Source of the DNA: CAG-791 sp963655255
GTDB taxonomy: Bacteria > Bacillota > Clostridia > Lachnospirales > Lachnospiraceae
Reading direction: 5' to 3'
DNA length: 16,845 nucleotides
Assembly: GCA_963655255.1 (NCBI GenBank)
Contig: CAVKEB010000044.1
Coordinates: 1 to 16,845, forward strand
Shown: in pieces, positions 1 through 6,722 of the stretch
How positions within the stretch are numbered: position 1 is the first letter of the stretch
How the letters are laid out: every line of letters starts with the position of its first letter
The notes under the pieces: model-generated
The model's database searches: none
Told to the model about the DNA's origin: nothing
Seen by the model: the letters and a program-made list of their open reading frames with translations, nothing else
Program-made: the position numbers and the translations under genes

Positions 1-63
1 TACAAAAAACCTTCGTGTACAATAAAACACGCTGTGACATGATAGCGATGAAGCGAGAGATTG

Positions 64-89
64 CCGAAACAGGCAGCAGCGTGTTTCGG
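64..89 (+). promoter_or_regulatory. Leader hairpin, 8-bp perfect stem
   Basis: CCGAAACA (64-71) pairs perfectly with TGTTTCGG (82-89) across a 10-nt loop. No T-run follows, so it is not an intrinsic terminator. It is the most upstream clear hairpin of the S10 leader. Confidence 0.5.
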
Positions 90-214
90 GTTACTCCGTG
101 GAGCGAATGTCTGGGGCGCCTGCAGGACCTGGCGGGCACGCCCAACAATCTGACGACAAGTCACTGTACCGAAGAACAGTCTGCCCAGTGCAGAAACGAC
201 GTGATAAGCGTCCT

Positions 215-251
215 GTCAACGGTTCGCCGTTGACCTTTCTTTTGAGAAAGG
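215..251 (+). promoter_or_regulatory. Tandem abutting hairpins in the S10 leader
   Basis: GTCAACGG/CCGTTGAC (215-222 and 227-234) closes a TTCG tetraloop. CCTTTCT/AGAAAGG (234-240 and 245-251) closes a TTTG loop. The two stems share only nucleotide 234, so they could stack coaxially. A third stem with a GNRA-type GGGA loop follows at 258-273. Stable UUCG and GNRA loops are typical of functional structured RNA, and such compact stacked helices are plausible protein-binding elements. The ligand is unknown. Confidence 0.6.
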
Positions 252-299
252 CAGGACACGCACGGGAGTGTGTACAGTCACCGCTTGTCGTACTTCATT

Positions 300-328
300 A
301 AAAAGTGCGAATAAGGAGGCGACTTTTT
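300..328 (+). promoter_or_regulatory. Hairpin presenting the rpsJ ribosome binding site in its loop
   Basis: AAAAAGT (300-306) pairs with ACTTTTT (322-328), and CG (308-309) pairs with CG (320-321) if G307 bulges out. The remaining 10-nt loop (310-319) contains the Shine-Dalgarno AAGGAGG (313-319). The site is therefore exposed in a loop or occluded depending on the structure, 11 nt ahead of the rpsJ ATG at 331. The stem is mostly A-T and so weak. It could tune translation by temperature or by a bound protein (inference). Confidence 0.55.
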
Positions 329-330
329 TT

Positions 331-648
331 ATGGCAAATCAGGTAATGAGAATCACATTGAAGGCGTATGATCACGAACTTATCGATGCATCTGCACGTA
401 AGATCATTGAGACCGTGAAGAAGAGCGGCTCTCAGGTAAGCGGCCCGGTTCCGCTTCCGACGAAGAAGGAGGTTGTTACCATCCTTCGTGCTGTTCATAA
501 GTATAAGGACAGCCGTGAGCAGTTCGAGCAGAGAACTCACAAGAGACTGATCGACGTCATCACTCCTACGCAGAAGACCGTAGATGCTCTTCAGCGTCTG
601 GAAATGCCTGCCGGCGTTTACATCAACGTCAAGATGGTGACCAAGTAA
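331..648 (+). CDS. rpsJ: 30S ribosomal protein S10 (NusE)
   Basis: S10 belongs to the head of the 30S subunit and, as NusE, pairs with NusB in transcription antitermination complexes on rRNA operons. The 105-residue product matches the usual length of 102-105. It carries the family block SREQFEQRTHKRLID after VSGPVPLPTKK, the region that forms the extended loop reaching into the 30S head. The frame stays open upstream to 268, but ATG 331 is chosen because AAGGAGG lies 11 nt before it and the family N-terminus (MANQ..RI.LKAYDH) starts there. It is first in the cluster, as in the classical S10 operon. Unusually, it is separated from rplC by 356 nt of structured spacer instead of the usual few tens. 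Confidence 0.98.
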   Translation: MANQVMRITLKAYDHELIDASARKIIETVKKSGSQVSGPVPLPTKKEVVTILRAVHKYKDSREQFEQRTHKRLIDVITPTQKTVDALQRLEMPAGVYINVKMVTK

Positions 649-751
649 TCCGGGAAGCCTTCAGGCAGACGGCAGCCGGAAAGACGGCAGAGGCGAACGC
701 CTCATTACAAACGCAAGTCCCGTCCAGACACGGAAAACGGAAATCCAAGAT

Positions 752-762
752 CCGGATTCCGG
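752..762. repeat. Dispersed palindrome CCGGA-W-TCCGG, copy 1
   Basis: CCGGATTCCGG is an 11-nt odd palindrome with a central A/T. The same word, or its reverse complement, recurs at 11684-11694 and 16243-16253, with a one-mismatch copy at 13224-13234. All four copies lie in intergenic spacers. Confidence 0.45.
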
Positions 763-948
763 GACGTGACCATAACCTCTACTTAGTATGACATCCCCGG
801 ACGCGCCGGCACCTGTGAGCCGGACGAAGGGAGCACAGAGGGCACGGAAGCGCAGCGGTTCAGGTTCACCGCGGGTCAGACAGCAGACCTTTGCCTTTCG
901 TAAGAGGAAGTCACACCTTCCGCCTGATGCGGTGTCCGCTGTAGGGAT

Positions 949-986
949 TAACACCGAAGAGGTGTTACAACGCCGGAGATACCGGC
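949..986 (+). promoter_or_regulatory. Two tandem hairpins just upstream of the rplC ribosome binding site
   Basis: TAACACC/GGTGTTA (949-955 and 961-967) is a perfect 7-bp stem with a GAAGA loop. GCCGG/CCGGC (972-976 and 982-986) is a perfect 5-bp stem with an AGATA loop. The second ends 4 nt before the weak Shine-Dalgarno AGAGGT (991-996) of rplC. Their place next to the initiation region suggests an effect on rplC translation or mRNA stability. This is inferred from position only. Confidence 0.55.
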
Positions 987-1004
987 AGAAAGAGGTAAAG
1001 AGAT

Positions 1005-1685
1005 ATGAAAAAAGCAATTCTTGCAACGAAGGTCGGCATGACTCAGATCTTCGCAGAAGACGGCACTCTGGTTCCCGTAACGGTCCTGGAAGCAGGCCCG
1101 AACGTTGTGACTCAGATCAAGACTGCAGACAATGACGGCTATGAAGCAGTTCAGGTCGGCTACGTGGATGCAGTGGATCGTGCCAAGAACGTCGACAAGA
1201 GCGGAAAGGTAGAAGTTGCTCACCGCCATGGTACGAACAAGGCTCTCAAGGGACACTTTGAGAAGGCCGGCGTATCCAGCAAGAAGTTCGTCCGCGAGTT
1301 CCGTTTCGAGAACGCAGCAGACTATCAGCTCGGCGCTGAGATCAAGGCTGACATCTTTGCAGAGGGCGATCACATTGATGTGACTGCTACCAGCAAGGGA
1401 AAGGGATTCCGTTCCGCAATCCAGAAGGGTCAGCACAGAGGACCCATGGGACACGGCTCCAAGTTCCACCGTCATCAGGGTTCCAACGGTACTTCTTCTA
1501 CACCCAGCCGTGTATTCCCCGGCAAGGTAATGCCTGGCCATGTGGGAAGCGTTCAGGTAACTGTAAGAAACCTCGAGATTGTCAAGATTGATCCTGAGAA
1601 GAACATCATCCTGGTAAAGGGTGCGGTTCCCGGACCCAAGAAGGGCCTCGTCACGATCAAAGAGACAACCAAGGCGGATGTTTAA
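1005..1685 (+). CDS. rplC: 50S ribosomal protein L3
   Basis: L3 is an early-assembly 23S rRNA binder whose long loop approaches the peptidyl transferase centre. The family N-terminus KKAILATKVGMTQIF is present. The central loop is at about residues 133-182 and includes GPMGHGSKFHRHQGS and SRVFPGKVMPGHVG. At 226 residues it is longer than the usual 205-210: about 14 extra residues (DKSGKVEVAHRHG region, about 62-76) precede the conserved FEKAGV..KKFVREFR segment. ATG 1005 is supported by AGAGGT 8 nt upstream and by the family start. It heads the tightly packed rplC-rplD-rplW run and follows the long structured spacer, so its initiation may be separately controlled. Confidence 0.98.
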   Translation: MKKAILATKVGMTQIFAEDGTLVPVTVLEAGPNVVTQIKTADNDGYEAVQVGYVDAVDRAKNVDKSGKVEVAHRHGTNKALKGHFEKAGVSSKKFVREFRFENAADYQLGAEIKADIFAEGDHIDVTATSKGKGFRSAIQKGQHRGPMGHGSKFHRHQGSNGTSSTPSRVFPGKVMPGHVGSVQVTVRNLEIVKIDPEKNIILVKGAVPGPKKGLVTIKETTKADV

Positions 1686-1719
1686 GCAGCTGCCCGAATG
1701 AAAGGAGGACCATTCAGAA

Positions 1720-2343
1720 ATGGCTAACGTATCTGTTTTCAATATGGAAGGAAAAGAAGTCGGAAAGATCGACCTCTCCGACAAGGTCTTTGGCGTAGAA
1801 CCCAACGAGAACCTGCTGCATCTTGCAGTTGTTCAGCAGCTGGCTAACAACCGCCAGGGAACACAGAAGGCGAAGACCCGCTCCGAAGTTTCCGGCAGCA
1901 CTGCTAAGCCGTGGAGACAGAAGGGAACCGGTCACGCAAGACAGGGATCCACCCGTTCTCCTCAGTGGAGACACGGCGGCGTTGTTTTTGCTCCGGTACC
2001 GCGCGACTACTCCTTAAAGCTCAACAAGAAGGAGAAGAGAGCAGCTCTGAAGTCTGCTCTGTCCGATCGCCTCGCAGGCGGCAAGATCATCGTTGTAGAC
2101 GAGATCACCTTTGCAGAGCCCAAGACAAAGAATTTCGTCAAGGTTCTTGAGAATCTCAAGGCAGCCGACAAGGCACTGGTTGTTCTCGGAACAGACGATG
2201 CAAACGTTCTTCGCGCTTCCGGAAACGTTCCGGATGTCAAGACATCTACCGCAAACACGATCAATGTTTACGATCTGATGAACGCACAGACAGTGATCCT
2301 GACAAAGGATGCTGTTGCTAAGATTGAGGAGGTGTACGCATAA
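1720..2343 (+). CDS. rplD: 50S ribosomal protein L4
   Basis: L4 binds 23S rRNA domain I and sends a long loop into the peptide exit tunnel. In gamma-proteobacteria it also represses its own S10 operon. The 207-residue product has the family loop at about residues 45-95, with KPWRQKGTGHARQGSTRSPQ (63-82) and then WRHGGVVFAPVPRDYS. The more common GVVFGP reads GVVFAP here. A strong AAAGGAGG (1701-1708) precedes ATG 1720. The stop TAA overlaps the rplW start as TAATG, a sign of translational coupling. If L4 feedback exists in this organism, the structured leader at 1-330 or the spacer at 649-1004 would be candidate targets. Confidence 0.98.
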   Translation: MANVSVFNMEGKEVGKIDLSDKVFGVEPNENLLHLAVVQQLANNRQGTQKAKTRSEVSGSTAKPWRQKGTGHARQGSTRSPQWRHGGVVFAPVPRDYSLKLNKKEKRAALKSALSDRLAGGKIIVVDEITFAEPKTKNFVKVLENLKAADKALVVLGTDDANVLRASGNVPDVKTSTANTINVYDLMNAQTVILTKDAVAKIEEVYA

Positions 2344-2642
2344 TGGCAGCACTTGGATATTATGATGTCATCTTAAAGCCTGTTCTTACCGAGAAGAGTA
2401 TGAACATCACTGCTGAGAAGAAGTACACATTCTATGTACATCCGGAAGCAAACAAGATCCAGATCAAGGAAGCTGTTGAGAAGCTCTTTGAGGGAACGAA
2501 GGTAAAGAAGGTCAACACCATTACCTGCAGAGCAAAGACCAAGAGAAGAGGAATGACCGTCGGCAAGACCGCAAAGGGCAAGAAGGCCGTGGTTACTCTT
2601 ACTGAGGACAGCAAGGATATCGAGTTCTTCGCAGGACTCTGA
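2343..2642 (+). CDS. rplW: 50S ribosomal protein L23
   Basis: L23 lies at the mouth of the exit tunnel and is the docking site for trigger factor and the signal recognition particle. The 99-residue protein has the N-terminal family motif KPVLTEKS (residues 12-19), with Glu17 at the position of the trigger-factor contact known in E. coli. It also has the central extension KTKRRGMTVGKTAKGKKA that threads toward the tunnel. Its ATG overlaps the rplD stop by one base (TAATG) and the Shine-Dalgarno GAGGTG lies inside the end of rplD. A 91-nt spacer separates it from rplB. Confidence 0.97.
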   Translation: MAALGYYDVILKPVLTEKSMNITAEKKYTFYVHPEANKIQIKEAVEKLFEGTKVKKVNTITCRAKTKRRGMTVGKTAKGKKAVVTLTEDSKDIEFFAGL

Positions 2643-2687
2643 TCCGGATGATAAAGTCCTGAAGCAGACAGGCCGTCCCAGGCACAC

Positions 2688-2709
2688 ATTGCTCCAGGCG
2701 CGGTGCAAT
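2688..2709 (+). promoter_or_regulatory. Hairpin before rplB
   Basis: ATTGCTCC (2688-2695) pairs with GGTGCAAT (2702-2709) with one T-T mismatch and a 6-nt loop. It lies 11 nt upstream of the rplB Shine-Dalgarno AAGGAG (2721-2726) in the 91-nt rplW-rplB spacer. It could be an mRNA stabiliser or a processing site. No T-run follows. Confidence 0.4.
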
Positions 2710-2733
2710 TAACAAGAAAGAAGGAGTTATAAA

Positions 2734-3573
2734 ATGGGAATTAAAAAGTATACCGCTTATACCCCGTCCAGACGTAACATGTCCGGCTCCGACTTCGCGG
2801 AAGTGACCAAGACAACACCTGAAAAGAGTCTGATCGTTTCCAAGCGTAAGAATGCCGGAAGAAACAACCAGGGCAAGATCACGGTTCGTCACAGAGGCGG
2901 CGGAAACAGAAACAAGTACAGAAATGTAGACTTCAGAAGACTGAAGGATGATGTACCGGCAACTGTAATCGGAATTGAGTACGATCCGAACAGAACCGCG
3001 AACATCGCACTGATCGTATATGCAGACGGCGAGAAGAGCTACATCCTCGCTCCTCAGGGACTGACAGACGGCATGAAGGTCATGAACGGACCTAAGGCCG
3101 AGATCCGCGTAGGCAACTGCCTTCCGCTTTCCGAGATCCCTGTAGGTACTCTGGTACATAACGTTGAGCTCTATGCCGGAAAGGGCGGCCAGATGGCAAG
3201 AACCGCCGGCGCTTCCGCTCAGCTGATGGCTAAGGAGAACGGCTACGCAACACTTCGTCTTCCCTCCGGTGAGATGAGAATGGTTCCGCTCACCTGCCGC
3301 GCAACCATCGGTGTTGTCGGCAATGCGGACCACAACCTGATTCACTACGGAAAGGCCGGCCGCATCCGTCACATGGGCATTCGTCCTCATGTCCGCGGTT
3401 CTGTCATGAACCCGAACGATCACCCTCATGGTGGTGGTGAAGGTAAGGCACCTGTCGGACGTCCCGGCCCTGTAACTCCTTGGGGCAAGCCTGCTCTGGG
3501 TTACAAGACTCGTAAGAGAAAGTCTTCCGACAAGCTGATCGTAAGAAGAAGAAACGGAAAGGGACTTAAATAA
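2734..3573 (+). CDS. rplB: 50S ribosomal protein L2
   Basis: L2 is one of the most conserved 23S rRNA binders. It is needed for subunit association and sits near the peptidyl transferase centre. The 279-residue product (usual 272-277) has the RNA-binding OB-like domain (about 40-120), the SH3-like domain (about 125-200) and the C-terminal signature MNPNDHPHGGGEGKAP. His230 falls in the position of the E. coli catalytic-centre-proximal His229. The lysine/arginine-rich tail TRKRKSSDKLIVRRR is intact. ATG 2734 follows AAGGAG at 2721-2726. Its TAA stop is embedded in TAAGGAGG, which serves as the rpsS ribosome binding site. Confidence 0.98.
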   Translation: MGIKKYTAYTPSRRNMSGSDFAEVTKTTPEKSLIVSKRKNAGRNNQGKITVRHRGGGNRNKYRNVDFRRLKDDVPATVIGIEYDPNRTANIALIVYADGEKSYILAPQGLTDGMKVMNGPKAEIRVGNCLPLSEIPVGTLVHNVELYAGKGGQMARTAGASAQLMAKENGYATLRLPSGEMRMVPLTCRATIGVVGNADHNLIHYGKAGRIRHMGIRPHVRGSVMNPNDHPHGGGEGKAPVGRPGPVTPWGKPALGYKTRKRKSSDKLIVRRRNGKGLK

Positions 3574-3584
3574 GGAGGTACGAA

Positions 3585-3872
3585 ATGGCAAGATCACTGA
3601 AAAAAGGACCTTTCGCTGACGAAAGCCTTTTGAAGAAGGTAGATGCAATGAACGCAGCCGGTGACAAGCAGGTCATCAAGACCTGGTCCCGCCGTTCCAC
3701 GATTTTCCCGTCCTTTGTTGGACATACCATTGCGGTTCATGACGGCAGAAAGCATGTTCCGGTATACATCACGGAGGATATGGTCGGACACAAGCTCGGC
3801 GAGTTCGTACAGACCAGAACATTCCGCGGTCATAACGGAAACAACAAATCAGAATCCAGCACGGGTAGGTAA
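3585..3872 (+). CDS. rpsS: 30S ribosomal protein S19
   Basis: S19 binds 16S rRNA in the 30S head, forms a heterodimer with S13 and touches the A-site tRNA region and 23S bridges. The 95-residue protein (usual 91-93) begins MARSLKKGPF and carries the signature ITEDMVGHKLGEF followed by TRTFRGH. The C-terminal tail NNKSESSTGR is slightly long. Its Shine-Dalgarno TAAGGAGG includes the rplB stop codon, leaving only 11 nt between the genes. Confidence 0.98.
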   Translation: MARSLKKGPFADESLLKKVDAMNAAGDKQVIKTWSRRSTIFPSFVGHTIAVHDGRKHVPVYITEDMVGHKLGEFVQTRTFRGHNGNNKSESSTGR

Positions 3873-3910
3873 TTACTCAGTGCCTGTTACATCGAAAGGA
3901 GTTCAGATCT

Positions 3911-4345
3911 ATGGCTAACGGACATAGAACACAAGTTAAGAGAGCCAGAAATGCGGTCAAGGATACAAGACCTCATGCAAAGCTCACCAATGCAAGAATT
4001 CCGGTTCAGAAGGCCTGCTTCGTAATGGATGCCATCAGAGGTAAGGATGTTACGACAGCAATTGGAATTCTTGAATACAGTCCGAGATATGCTTCGGGCG
4101 TGATCCTGAAATTATTAAAGTCTGCAGTGGCAAACGCAGAGAACAATCTCGGCATGAACGCCGCAGACCTCTACATTGCAGAGTGCAACGCTTCCAACGG
4201 CCCGATCATGAAGAGAATTCAGCCTCGTGCACAGGGCAGAGCTTACCGCATCTTCAAGAGAATGAGCAATCTGTACATTACTCTTGATGAGAAGAAGGCA
4301 CAGAGCGAAGAAAAGCCTGCTGAAGCTGCAGCAGAGACCAAGTAA
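3911..4345 (+). CDS. rplV: 50S ribosomal protein L22, extended form
   Basis: L22 contacts all 23S rRNA domains, and its beta-hairpin lines the exit tunnel constriction where macrolides bind. The hairpin motif KRIQPRAQGRAYRI is at residues 101-114 and looks wild type. At 144 residues it exceeds the usual 110-115. It has about 20 extra N-terminal residues (MANGHRTQVKRARNAVKDTR) and an acidic, alanine-rich C-terminal tail (about 129-144, SEEKPAEAAAETK). The N-terminal extension is, as I recall, shared by Lachnospiraceae L22 proteins. The start is supported by AAAGGAG about 10 nt upstream. Confidence 0.97.
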   Translation: MANGHRTQVKRARNAVKDTRPHAKLTNARIPVQKACFVMDAIRGKDVTTAIGILEYSPRYASGVILKLLKSAVANAENNLGMNAADLYIAECNASNGPIMKRIQPRAQGRAYRIFKRMSNLYITLDEKKAQSEEKPAEAAAETK

Positions 4346-4369
4346 TTCAGGTGATGGAAAGGAGCCTAT

Positions 4370-5056
4370 ATGGGACAGAAAGTTAATCCTCATGGCATGA
4401 GAGTCGGCATCATCAAGGATTGGGATTCCAGATGGTATGCTGATGATAAGCACTTCTCTGACATGCTGGTAGAAGATCACAAGATCAGAGAGTTCCTCAA
4501 GAAGAAACTCGAGCAGGCAGGCATCTCCAAGATTGAGATCGAGAGAGCTTCCGGAAGAGTTAAGGTTACGGTTTACTCCGCGAAGCCCGGCGTTGTAATC
4601 GGCAAGGGCGGCGCAGAGATTGAGAACACCAAGAAGCAGCTGCAGAAGCTGACCGCAGACAAGGTTGTCCTCGAGATCAAGGAAATCAAGAGACCGGACA
4701 AGGATGCACAGCTGGTTGCAGAGAACATCGCTCAGCAGCTTGAGAACCGTGTTTCCTTCCGCAGAGCAATGAAGTCCGCAATGAACCGCACCATGAAGAC
4801 CGGCGCGCTCGGCGTGAAGGCTTCCTGCGGCGGACGTCTCGGCGGTGCGGATATCGCACGTACGGAGACCTACTCCGACGGAACCATTCCGCTTCAGACA
4901 CTGCGCGCAGACATCGACTACGGCTTTGCAGAGGCTGATACCACCTACGGCAAGGTAGGCGTCAAGGTATGGATCTACAAGGGCGAGATTCTTCCCAAGA
5001 AGAAGAACGAGCAGGCAGTCGCTGCCTCTGATGAATCCAAGGGAGGTGACAACTAA
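4370..5056 (+). CDS. rpsC: 30S ribosomal protein S3
   Basis: S3 lines the mRNA entry channel with S4 and S5 and contributes to ribosomal mRNA helicase activity. The 228-residue product has an N-terminal KH type-2 domain with the GxxG-type loop IGKGG (residues 77-81). Its C-terminal S3 domain includes CGGRLGGADIARTE. The helicase-associated basic residues of E. coli (R131, R132, K135) are matched by R131, R132 and K135 here. A hydrophilic tail (about 212-228) ends the protein. Its stop overlaps the rplP start by one base (TAATG). Confidence 0.98.
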   Translation: MGQKVNPHGMRVGIIKDWDSRWYADDKHFSDMLVEDHKIREFLKKKLEQAGISKIEIERASGRVKVTVYSAKPGVVIGKGGAEIENTKKQLQKLTADKVVLEIKEIKRPDKDAQLVAENIAQQLENRVSFRRAMKSAMNRTMKTGALGVKASCGGRLGGADIARTETYSDGTIPLQTLRADIDYGFAEADTTYGKVGVKVWIYKGEILPKKKNEQAVAASDESKGGDN

Positions 5057-5484
5057 TGTTAATGCCGAAGAGAGTTAAGTATCGTGCCGTTTTCCGCGGA
5101 GACCGCCGTGGAAAGGCAACGCGCGGCAACAAGATTACCTACGGTGAGTACGGACTTGTTGCAACCGAAGCCAAGTGGGTTCGCTCCAATCAGATTGAGG
5201 CAGCCCGTGTCGCTCTGACACGTTACATCAAGCGTGGCGGCCAGGTTTGGATCAAGGTATTCCCTGACAAGCCTGTAACCGGCAAGCCCCTGGGTGTTCG
5301 AATGGGATCCGGAAAAGGTTCCGTTGAATACTGGGTAGCAGTTGTAAAACCCGGCAGAGTAATGTTTGAAATCTCCGGAGTACCTGAAGATCAGGCAAGA
5401 GAGGCTCTTCGTCTTGCCGGAACCAAGCTTCCCATCAAGACGAAGATTGTTTCCAAGGCAGATCTGGAAGGCGGTGCAGAATGA
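5056..5484 (+). CDS. rplP: 50S ribosomal protein L16
   Basis: L16 sits between the central protuberance and the A site, helps position aminoacyl-tRNA and is added late in 50S assembly. The 142-residue protein begins with the family-typical MLMPKRVKYR. The signature GVRMGSGKGSVEYWVA has Arg82 at the position hydroxylated by RoxA/YcfD in E. coli; no such enzyme is visible here. The GAGGTGA at the end of rpsC provides the ribosome binding site. It overlaps rpsC by 1 nt and rpmC by 4 nt (ATGA), so rpsC-rplP-rpmC are probably translationally coupled. Confidence 0.98.
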   Translation: MLMPKRVKYRAVFRGDRRGKATRGNKITYGEYGLVATEAKWVRSNQIEAARVALTRYIKRGGQVWIKVFPDKPVTGKPLGVRMGSGKGSVEYWVAVVKPGRVMFEISGVPEDQAREALRLAGTKLPIKTKIVSKADLEGGAE

Positions 5485-5684
5485 AGTCTACTGAATACAT
5501 GAAGGAACTGCAGGACAAGAACATCGACGAGCTCAGAGAGGATCTTGAGTCCGCAAAGAGAGAGCTCTTCAACCTCAGATTCCAGAACGCAACCAATCAG
5601 CTGCAGAACACTGCAAGAATCACAGAGGTTCGCAAGAACATTGCAAGAATCCAGACCGTGATTACTGCAAAGGCTGCGAACTAA
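5481..5684 (+). CDS. rpmC: 50S ribosomal protein L29
   Basis: L29 is a two-helix hairpin protein near the exit tunnel, next to L23. The 67 residues contain the expected helical pattern and the family core KRELFNLRFQ (27-36), then NTARITEVRKNIARI (43-57). The start ATG overlaps the rplP stop as ATGA, and the ribosome binding site GGAAGGCGG lies inside rplP. Confidence 0.97.
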   Translation: MKSTEYMKELQDKNIDELREDLESAKRELFNLRFQNATNQLQNTARITEVRKNIARIQTVITAKAAN

Positions 5685-5710
5685 TCTGTTACCGGAAAGG
5701 AGTAAATACC

Positions 5711-5965
5711 GTGGAAAGAAATCTTAGAAAAGTCCGTATCGGTAAGGTTGTCAGCGACAAGATGGACAAGACCGTCACTGTTGCAATCGAGAACCACGTA
5801 AAGCATCCGGTAATCGGAAAGATCGTAAAGAAGACCTATACACTGAAGGCACACGATGAGAACAACGAGTGCGGTGTCGGCGATACCGTCAAGGTCATGG
5901 AGACCAGACCGCTGTCCAAGACCAAGAGATGGAGAGTTGTATCCATCGTCGAGAAGGCAAGATAA
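5711..5965 (+). CDS. rpsQ: 30S ribosomal protein S17 (GTG start)
   Basis: S17 is a primary 16S rRNA-binding OB-fold protein of the 30S body. The 84-residue product has the family core KVVSDKMDKTVTVAIE and the C-terminal signature GDTVKVMETRPLSKTKRW. The start is a GTG at 5711, fixed by AAAGGAG (5696-5702) 8 nt upstream and by the family N-terminus (ERNLRKVRIG). It is the last gene of the classical S10 block, 45 nt before rplN, with no terminator or promoter visible in between. Confidence 0.97.
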   Translation: MERNLRKVRIGKVVSDKMDKTVTVAIENHVKHPVIGKIVKKTYTLKAHDENNECGVGDTVKVMETRPLSKTKRWRVVSIVEKAR

Positions 5966-6010
5966 TTGCCTTCCCGGGACCGTTGTTCGCAAGTCAGAAA
6001 GGACTAAGAC

Positions 6011-6379
6011 ATGATTCAGCAGGAAACAAGACTGAAGGTCGCTGATAACACCGGTGCCAGAGAGCTTCTCTGCATTCGTGTTTGCGGCGGATCTACCAGA
6101 AGATATGCCAGAATTGGCGATACTATCGTTGCATCTGTAAAGGATGCAGCTCCCGGCGGTATGGTAAAGAAGGGCGATGTCGTAAAGGCTGTTGTCGTTC
6201 GTACCGTTCGTGAGACACGCAGAAAAGATGGTTCTTACATCCGTTTCGATGAGAACGCAGCTGTTATCATCAAGGATGATCTGACACCTACCGGAACTCG
6301 TATTTTCGGACCCGTAGCAAGAGAGCTTCGTGACAAGCAGTTCATGAAGATTCTGTCCCTTGCTCCGGAAGTACTGTAA
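6011..6379 (+). CDS. rplN: 50S ribosomal protein L14
   Basis: L14 is at the subunit interface, forms bridges B5 and B8 and is the docking site of the ribosome silencing factor RsfS. The 122 residues match the family length. Signatures are MIQQETRLKVADNTGA at the start, GDTIVASVKDAAPGG in the middle and GTRIFGPVARELR near the end. It opens the spc block. Its TAA stop is merged with the TAAGGAGG ribosome binding site of rplX. Confidence 0.98.
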   Translation: MIQQETRLKVADNTGARELLCIRVCGGSTRRYARIGDTIVASVKDAAPGGMVKKGDVVKAVVVRTVRETRRKDGSYIRFDENAAVIIKDDLTPTGTRIFGPVARELRDKQFMKILSLAPEVL

Positions 6380-6390
6380 GGAGGATTGAA

Positions 6391-6702
6391 ATGGCAGCAA
6401 GCAAGATCAAAGTTGGTGATACCGTAAAGGTCATCGCCGGTAAGGACCTCGGCAAAGAGGGTAAGGTTACTGCTGTTGACCGCGTAAACCACAAGGTGGT
6501 TGTCGAGGGCGTCAATAAGGTGACCAAGCACAACAAACCTTCCGCACAGAACCAGGAAGGCGGAATCGCAGAGAAGGAAGCTGCTCTGGATATCTCCAAT
6601 GTAATGCTGGTTGTTGACGGAAAGACCACCAGAGTCGGATTCAAGGTAGTGGACGGCAAGAAGGTCCGCGTTGCCAAGAAGACCGGCAAGGAAATCAAAT
6701 AA
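6391..6702 (+). CDS. rplX: 50S ribosomal protein L24
   Basis: L24 initiates 50S assembly by binding the 5' end of 23S rRNA. The 103-residue protein carries an N-terminal KOW motif (KVGDTVKVIAGKDLGKEGKV, about residues 7-26) followed by the family segment NKVTKHNKPS. The Shine-Dalgarno TAAGGAGG overlaps the rplN stop, leaving an 11-nt gap. Confidence 0.97.
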   Translation: MAASKIKVGDTVKVIAGKDLGKEGKVTAVDRVNHKVVVEGVNKVTKHNKPSAQNQEGGIAEKEAALDISNVMLVVDGKTTRVGFKVVDGKKVRVAKKTGKEIK

Positions 6703-6722
6703 GGCAGAAAGGAGGAGAAACG

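Larger units (their letters stand above)
1..330 (+). promoter_or_regulatory. Structured 5' leader of the S10 operon
   Basis: These 330 nt upstream of rpsJ hold no convincing gene and can be paired into a chain of hairpins: 64-71 with 82-89 (8 bp), 180-184 with 190-194 (5 bp), 215-222 with 227-234 (8 bp, TTCG loop), 234-240 with 245-251 (7 bp), 258-263 with 268-273 (6 bp including one G-U, GGGA loop) and 300-309 with 320-328 around the Shine-Dalgarno. In gamma-proteobacteria the S10 leader is the target of L4 feedback. Whether this leader does the same is inference, and no L4-binding homology is claimed. A -10-like TACAAT lies at 18-23, but its -35 would fall outside the window, so the promoter is unproven. 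Confidence 0.6.
649..1004 (+). promoter_or_regulatory. Long structured spacer between rpsJ and rplC
   Basis: There is no convincing gene in these 356 nt. Open frames through it on either strand resemble no protein I know and run into rplC or its antisense. Perfect inverted repeats occur at 690-694/699-703 (GAGGC/GCCTC, GAAC loop), 717-722/760-765 (GTCCCG/CGGGAC), 806-810/819-823 (CCGGC/GCCGG), 855-859/868-872 (GCGGT/ACCGC), 906-910/917-921, 949-955/961-967 and 972-976/982-986. No T-run after a stem marks a terminator, and no -35/-10 pair of good quality was found. It may be a translational control or RNA processing element placed ahead of rplC-rplD-rplW-rplB. The function is unknown. Confidence 0.5.

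Noticed and set aside
15..233. 72-codon open frame on the + strand in the S10 leader
   Set aside because: It has no good ribosome binding site, resembles no family I know, and overlaps the leader hairpins.
766..792. Possible promoter (GTGACC and TAGTAT/TATGAC) in the rpsJ-rplC spacer
   Set aside because: Spacing of 12-15 nt and poor matches to consensus.
661..1026. 121-codon antisense frame covering the rpsJ-rplC spacer
   Set aside because: It overlaps the rplC start on the opposite strand and shows no recognisable domain or ribosome binding site.
788..1135. 115-codon + strand frame in the rpsJ-rplC spacer
   Set aside because: It runs 130 nt into rplC in another frame, is extremely Arg/Ser rich and has no ribosome binding site.
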